DNA of 64,000 nucleotides from Anastatus disparis (Eukaryota; Arthropoda; Insecta; Hymenoptera; Eupelmidae): NCBI GenBank assembly GCA_017163975.1, contig JAFFSR010000307.1, forward strand, positions 2,863,001 through 2,927,000. The letters are read 5' to 3'. The translations under genes and the position numbers were made by a program. Below are positions 57,776 to 64,000 of this stretch, piece after piece. The notes beneath the pieces are model-generated. The model saw nothing but the letters and a program-made list of their open reading frames with translations, had not been told where the DNA came from and searched no databases. Every line of letters begins with the position of its first letter. Position 1 is the stretch's first letter.

Positions 57776-58294
57776 GTTTCACGCTACTTTACCGATCGAA
57801 AATTATAATTTTATAAAATTACAATTTTTGAAAAAACTATACATCGGAATGAGTTTCCCTATTATAGATCACTTCATTTAATTTCGATGAAGGGCGGAAA
57901 CTCTAAAAATTAGCAGAAAAAAGCGTTAATCGAAGATAATTAGAAAAACAAATTTCTCAGTTCGAAAAAATCAAATTTCTCAAAAACCGTGTTACGTAGG
58001 GAAATTTCCTATTCAGGATCATTTTATTTTTGAAAAATGAAGGGCGGAAACTTGGTTCGATAAATCATATCGCAAAAAAGCAAAATTACATTTTTCTCAA
58101 AAGATGCGATCAGCTGTAAGAATACAATGGCCGTGCAAGAAGCCATGTTTCATAGTTGGCATCAATGCTAATGTATAGTTTGGTACGCGCCAACTTCAAA
58201 TTCGAATTTTAAATGTAAATTGAATTTGTTTTATATGTACAATTTCTACAAATAAACACTTTAACACTTTCAACATAAAACTGTTTTATTTTAT
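57776..58294. other. unclassified repeat-like sequence
   Basis: Contains 'gaagggcggaaact' twice (about 57890 and 58040) in similar context, suggesting a diverged tandem duplication. No gene. Confidence 0.35.
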
Positions 58295-58560
58295 TTAAGA
58301 GGAGGTCGAGTATATCTGTCCTTTTCTAATCAAAGCATTGAGTTTTTCACAAAAATTAATAATTGTAGCAATAAATAAAAAGAAAGCCCCATCTCGTATA
58401 ATAAAAAGCAAGATTCTCTTTTATGAGGAAAAATTATTTTTATCCCTTCGTTTTTCAGAAAACCTTGAAAAACTGAATTGTCCATCCTAACCTCTATTTT
58501 TTAAGTTTTTCAAGGTTTTCTTGAAAACGAAGCAAGAAAATTAATTCTTTCTTATCCAAA
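58295..58560. mobile_element. truncated family B MITE
   Basis: Starts TTAAGAGGAGGTCGAG and follows the family B left arm and centre, then stops near 58560 without a right end. Confidence 0.65.
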
Positions 58561-58991
58561 TTCTCTACGATTGTCCACTTCCAGCAGCATTAAGAGCTCT
58601 CTCCAGGACTTCCTGGGTATATTGCATTGTGTTAAAAGGAATATACCTCGGACATAGAATTATTACAGAATCCTTTCAATGAAAGAATTCTGTAAGGATT
58701 CATGAATTCTTTTGGTAATAATTCGTAAATCTTTTCATACATCTTTCATTGAAAGTATTCTGTAAGAATGATATAAAATATTTTTAAAATCTTTCATTGT
58801 ATTATTTCTGAAAGAAATATACCTCGGACATAGAATTATTACAGAATCCTTTCAATGAAAGAATTCTGTAAGGATCCATGAATACTTTTAGTAATAATGC
58901 ATTAATCTTTTCATCTATCTTTAGTTGAGAGACGTGTAAAGTTCTAGAAATTTTATTCTTTCCTGTATTATTTAAGAATCAATTTAGAATC

Positions 58992-59054
<63 letters not shown>

Positions 59055-59056
59055 TG
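58561..59056. repeat. direct repeats, then (CA)n and (TA)n tracts
   Basis: A roughly 60-bp block around 'atatacctcggacatagaat' occurs at 58640 and 58817; (CA)n at about 58994-59032 and TA repeats to 59054. Confidence 0.6.
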
Positions 59057-59463
59057 TGAGGTTACACATTCACACACTATGTACATAATATAATAAGAGC
59101 GAGGTGGGGTAGTACAAAAGTACCGAACGCGCTCTTATACTCGCGCACGGTTACGCCCACCGCAAGCACACATACATTTATAATTAGAAAGCGATAATTG
59201 ATATAATAGAATATGAATATATATTACAGCATCGACACCACGTATGATTACGAGAAGTGGGAGCGAGTTGATGCTGTGTGGGTAAGAAACAGCGGCGAAT
59301 CGAGCAACGGCGGCTCGAATGCGAGCCTACGTGAGCATGAAAAATGTAGAGAAGAGTCACTCTTGTGCCTGCCTTCAGTAAAATAAAGTTGTAAAATCAA
59401 AATCTGAGTAATAATTTGTTTTATTTTAAAGTCAAATAAAATACGGCGAAGTAAATCGACACA
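59057..59463 (+). mobile_element. possible LTR-like segment
   Basis: Starts TGTGAGG, ends CGACACA, has AATAAA near 59382, and is GC-richer. A 57-codon frame (59213-59386) is open but unrecognised. No partner LTR or duplication seen. Confidence 0.25.
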
Positions 59464-60724
59464 TGTTTGATTTACGTACCCGTTTATTTGATTTTAATAT
59501 TGCGGCATTACTGTACGCGAAATAGTGTTTCAATAGTGCTTTATAAAATCTTAATATTAAGATCAATAATTGTTAAATTTAATTGTGTGCTTGCAAATGT
59601 TTGTATAGGAGAAATATCCTTTAAACGTTTGCAAGTCTATTAAAATCGAGTCATTTAATAATTTGGCAAATCTTGAAAGGCAGTAAGAGGCACTAGGATA
59701 TCAATCAACCTTATTCCTTTTCCTGATTTCCTTCCAACACGAGCAAGTAATCCTGAAGTAGTCGGTCATGGCGTATCGGCTACGTACGGATTAGCTCTAA
59801 ACATACAATATTACACTAAATATGAAACAACACATAACAAGTTAAAATCTAGTAAGTTGTAATTTAAAAACACGTGGTTGCGCCCGTGTGAGTGAAATAA
59901 CAAATTAATTTTGTAAGTGGCTTCACCACGTTATCTTGTACATATCTGTTTGTAAATCGAGATTATTCCTCATTGAAACTTATTAAAAACCTTTTTCTTT
60001 CTTTAAATGACTTTTGCGCGAAAGGGACATAAGTTTCGTTATTTCTATGAATGAAAGAAACGATACTTTTCCTCTTAAATTAAAGTTAACAGAGGTTCGT
60101 TTGATGTCTTAATCTTGGCATGAAACAACCTTAACGTTAATACAAACACATATGGCTTCGGCCAAAATTCAAAGTAATTACCTTGTATCGGGAATAAATT
60201 AATGAAATATATTTGATTTTCATGTGTTAATGAGGAATAAAAATCGTGAAACGAAATGATATTTTCGATTATTAATTAATGTATATTTTATGCTAAACGC
60301 TAGTTTAAAGTATATAGACACTAGCGATTATTAAAGAAAAATTCAAAGTCTCGAAAAGAGAGAGATAGAAACAAGGGATACCCCTATATTTCTTAATTTC
60401 AGTTTTTGTTGCGTAAAACGAAAATTCACGTGTTGAACTCATCGAAAATTGTGTGTGCCTTATAGGTGAAAATATTCTGCTCGTGATTGCTAAAGCCATC
60501 ATAATATCACACGAAATAATAAAGGAATATAATGGTTATAAATTCTTTTCTCAACGCGGTTTGTTTACTAGGCTTAGCTTAGGTATAAATTCCTTTACTC
60601 GGTAGAACCCGAATAAGGATACACACAAGTTTCTCCGAGTTTAAATTATTGTGCGTTAAGTCAATTTATATTTAAAAATATCATTTTATTGACTTTGAAT
60701 TAATCCAAAACTTTAGAGAATCTT

Positions 60725-60727
<3 letters not shown>
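59464..60727. other. unclassified stretch without a supportable gene
   Basis: One frame stays open for about 55 codons near 59700-59865 (with LIPFPDFLPTRASNPEVVGH) but lacks a start and is unrecognised. The rest is AT-rich. Confidence 0.3.

Positions 60728-60808
<81 letters not shown>
60728..60808. repeat. (TA)n microsatellite
   Basis: About 80 bp of pure TA dinucleotides. Confidence 0.9.
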
Positions 60809-60809
<1 letters not shown>

Positions 60810-61019
60810 CGGATATATGATGATATAATTATTCATAGGATTACGAATAGTTTTACAGCGGTTAAAATCGAAGTTATCATAACACAGACATCGCACGCAT
60901 AACAATTTATAGTTTCCATTTAAGATTCTTATTTTCCTTATATATGAAACGGGAAGCACTCTTACCGCTTGCGAGAGTAAGAGATACCGCCATAAAGCGG
61001 ATAAATTATAAACTAATCC

Positions 61020-62250
61020 CGAAAATATTTCTAAATGATTCTGTTATCTTTCACGTTTTCTTTCATAAAGTCCTTTCAAAGTCTATTCAGTAAGGATTTA
61101 TGTAATAACTTTTATTCTCATCATAAGTTATTTTATGAAATATCTCAAAAAGATTTCAAAATTATTTCATGTATGATTTCTTGAGACTTTACCAAAATAT
61201 TACATGAATTATTTCATAAAAGCTTTATGGAAGAATCTTGAAATTATTCAGTGAAAGAATAACTTAAATTATTCCAAAAATCTTTCTAAATTATTTTACG
61301 ACTGAAACCTTCGAAAGATTTCTGAGTTCCTTCTTGTTTCCTTTCGAATAGTCTTTTCAAAATTCTTTCAGTAAGGATTCATGTAATAACTTTTATTCCC
61401 ATCATAAGTTATTTCATGAAATATTTCAAAAAGATTTCAAAATTATTTCATGTAAGATTTCTTGAGACTTTACCAAAATATTGCATGAATTATTTCATGA
61501 AAGCTTTTTGAATGAATCTTGAAATGATTCGGTGAAAGAATACCTTAGATCATTCCGAAAATCTTTCTAAATTATTTTATGAATTGAATCGTTGGAAGAT
61601 TTCTGAGTTCTTTCTTGTTTCCTTTCAAGAAGTCTTTTCAAAGTCCTTTCAGTAAGGATTTATGTAATAACTTTTATTCTCATCATAAGTTATTTCATGG
61701 AATATTTCAAAAAGATTTCAAAATTATTTCATGTATGATTTCTTGAGACTTTACCAAAATATTGCATGAATTATTTCATGAAAGCTTTTTGAATGAATCT
61801 TGAAATGATTCGGTGAAAGAATACCTTAGATCATTCCGAAAATCTTTCTAAATTATTTTATGAATTGAATCGTTGGAAGATTTCTGAGTTCTTTCTTGTT
61901 TCCTTTCAAGAAGTCTTTTCAAAGTCCTTTTAGTAAGGATTTATGGAATAACTTTCATTCTCATCATAAGTTATTTCATGAAATATTTCAAAAAGATTTC
62001 AAAATTATTTCATGTATGATTTCTTGAGACTTTACCAAAATATTACATGAATTATTTCATAAAAGCTTTTTGGAAGAATCTTGAAATTATTCGGTGAAAG
62101 AATAACTTAGATCATTCCAAAAATCTTTCTAAATTATTTTCTGATTTTAATCGTTAGAAGATTCCTGAGTTCTTTCTTGTTTCCTTTCAGGAAGTCTTTT
62201 CAAAGTCCTTTCAGTAAGGATTCGTGTAATATTTCATGCCTTAACTTTCG
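61020..62250. repeat. satellite-like array, 281-bp monomer
   Basis: The landmark GTAAGGATT occurs at 61090, 61371, 61652, 61933 and 62214, always 281 bases apart. Monomers share 'ataagttatttcatgaaat' and differ by scattered substitutions, with no length change. Decayed related sequence flanks the array to about 62410. Confidence 0.85.
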
Positions 62251-62419
62251 TTTCCTTTTTGGTAATATTTTTGTAAAGACTTTGTAATCTTCCTGTGTAT
62301 TATTTCATAAATTCTTTTCAAAAGAATATAGTTATCTTTTTAAGTTCTTTTCAAAATGTTTTCAACGTATTATTACTTGTAATATTTCATGAAATTATTT
62401 CAAAATTCTTTCATGCTGT

Positions 62420-63294
62420 GTGGGATATGTAAACCTTCAAGATGTAGACAAATTTCCCGAAGTGCTGAAAGTTAAATTCGAGAAAGACACATATCTTAAA
62501 TTCCCAAGTATGGATATAATCAAATGCTTCTTCTGTAAAAAGCGACACATTGCAAAGACATGCCTAAACAATAGCCAACTATCTTCCAGACAAATTAATA
62601 AAAAACGTAACGTTAGAAGAAGTTCAATCTCAAGCCGATAATACTTCAAATCAAGAAAATGAAAATTTAAATTCGATGAATTTAAAGAACAGACACACTT
62701 ATATTGAGCGCTAAGGAAACAAAACAAACAACTCCGAAAATCTAAACAAGACTTTACTATGCCCAACAAATTCGGTCAATACAAGGAAGCTCAAATTCAG
62801 AAAATACAGATAATAATATGCTAACCGAAGTTATAACATTTATAAGACCATACCCCGAATCTCTGTCATTCTTACTTTCATACAACACTAAAGAAATGGT
62901 AACAGGTGTATCAGAAATCGAAACTGATTCTAACACCTCCTTCGAAGAAGAAGAATTATCTGATAAAGCTTCTACATCAATGCCTTCTAATTTTAACGAG
63001 TAATTATTACTACTGAAAAAGATAATCAACGACAAACCCCAAGAGTTCCTTCTAAGTTTTTTGAACTTCAAAAGTTTCTTTGATAGAACGTACACAAGTC
63101 AACATATTATAAAAATCGCTAAAGAACATACAAATAACATATTAGATTTAACGACAATGCTGAAAACCTTGTATCGTCACTTAGAGACAAAAGGAATGAA
63201 AATTAGATTCACGAAAATAATAAAAAAATTAGAACAAAATCTATTTGTAGAATCTTCCTCGAATTTAACTTACGAAGTTAACAATACTCAATAA
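62420..63294 (+). pseudogene. LINE ORF1 (gag), C-terminal part with zinc knuckle, broken
   Basis: Opens with YVNLQDVDKFPEVLKV and a single knuckle CFFCKKRHIAKTC, one residue short of the usual CX2CX4HX4C. A stop at 62639 and frame changes follow; further open pieces at 62818-63003 (Ser/Glu-rich) and 63061-63294 (helical) fit the gag tail. Continues the ORF1 begun at 57399. Confidence 0.55.
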
Positions 63295-63399
63295 TTTAAA
63301 ATATATTAAATTGAACATAACTACAAAACTATAAACTAACTAAAAAAGATAATATTACAATGGGATCTCAATAGGTATTACAAACATTTAGAAAATTTA

Positions 63400-64000
63400 T
63401 AAAAAATTAGACACGAAAGGAAACCATCTTTATTATGCTTGCAAAATACACTCTTCAAACTCGATCAACATGCAAAACTCAGAGGTTGCAAGTGTTATTA
63501 TACAAACCGATTATCAAACTATGTAAGTGGAGGTGTGGCTACGTATATAAAAAAACTCTATACACAGTAGAGAAATAGAGTTAGAAGCAGTAGCCGTCGA
63601 ATGTTTTCTAACAGAAAAAGTAGCCATATGAAATGTATATCTTTCCAACAGCCAGCAGCTGTCTGCTGACATGCTAACTAATCTAAAAATCCAACTTCCA
63701 TCCCATACGATAGTGATGGAAGATTTTAACGCCAACAACATAATTTGGGGCTCTTTAGACACAGACAGAAGAGGTTAAACAATAGAAGATTGCATAAAAG
63801 AATCTAACTTTAACATATTAAATCTCGAGCTCCCAACTCACTTTAATGCATCAAATGGACCAGAGAGTATTATAGATCTCTAACGAGCAATAGCAAATAT
63901 TACTGAAAATCTCGAATCATAACAGCATTCCGTGCAAGCCTTGGAATTTCAAGAAAACCGACTGGAGTTTCTACCAATCAGAAATAGAAAGAAACATTGA
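63400..64000 (+). pseudogene. LINE ORF2 apurinic endonuclease domain, broken, cut by window end
   Basis: Across frame shifts and stops one reads SGGVATYIKK, a beta-rich stretch, then VMEDFNANNIIWGSLDTDRR and LNLELPTHFNASNGPESIIDL, the DFNAHH.WG and PTHF motifs of APE-type endonucleases of Jockey-like LINEs. Several in-frame stops show it is dead. Reverse transcriptase would lie beyond the window. Confidence 0.65.

Noticed and set aside
61020..62250. CRISPR-like array
   Set aside because: Contiguous 281-bp monomers without spacers in an animal genome; this is a tandem satellite.
62437..63095. Minus-strand open frames over the LINE gag
   Set aside because: Shadows of the plus-strand gag, which carries the zinc knuckle.

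Overview
The window is an AT-rich animal locus, most likely insect and probably hymenopteran. That placement is an inference from the mix of transposons, the arthropod-style Polinton gene set and the gag type of the LINE; no host gene is complete. The only convincing host coding sequence is one mitochondrial-type alanyl-tRNA synthetase exon on the minus strand (9321-9665). Almost everything else is mobile DNA, much of it nested.

The centrepiece, about 19.2-37.6 kb, is a decayed Polinton/Maverick (adintovirus-like) element. Left to right it carries: a minus-strand coiled-coil gene; a spliced acidic gene whose phase-1 introns could also feed the DNA polymerase; protein-primed DNA polymerase B; packaging ATPase; a pX-like core protein; a conserved PX-type protein; a D,D35E integrase with chromodomain; a conserved structural-type protein; a pVI-like core protein; the double jelly-roll major capsid protein; a conserved hypothetical gene; an adenain-type protease; a possible PC4-fold gene; and two tiny tandem genes that both begin Met-Gly-Gln with N-myristoylation-type termini. 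Capsid, ATPase, protease, polymerase and integrase together make up a virus-like module. Frameshifts, in-frame stops and two 411-bp MITE insertions show this copy is not functional as it stands. No terminal inverted repeats were found.

Around it lies a transposon graveyard. 0-8.3 kb: a piggyBac-like TTAA-ended element filled with a hAT, hairpins and MITEs. 8.8-18.9 kb: the AlaRS exon, TA- and TTAA-flanked MITEs, a T-run/GGGCCC repeat field and a three-level nest. 38-47 kb: foldbacks, a 2-kb hAT with perfect 8-bp target duplication and a transposase remnant. 47.8-56.7 kb: a nest of long inverted repeats including a 4-kb palindrome. 57-64 kb: a LINE split by younger repeats, among them a 281-bp satellite with exact periodicity.

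A recurring theme is a set of about twenty TTAA-flanked hairpin MITEs from several families that share a roughly 16-bp terminal consensus (TTAAGRGSVGGYCGGA), as if mobilised by one enzyme. Two of the youngest landed inside Polinton genes.
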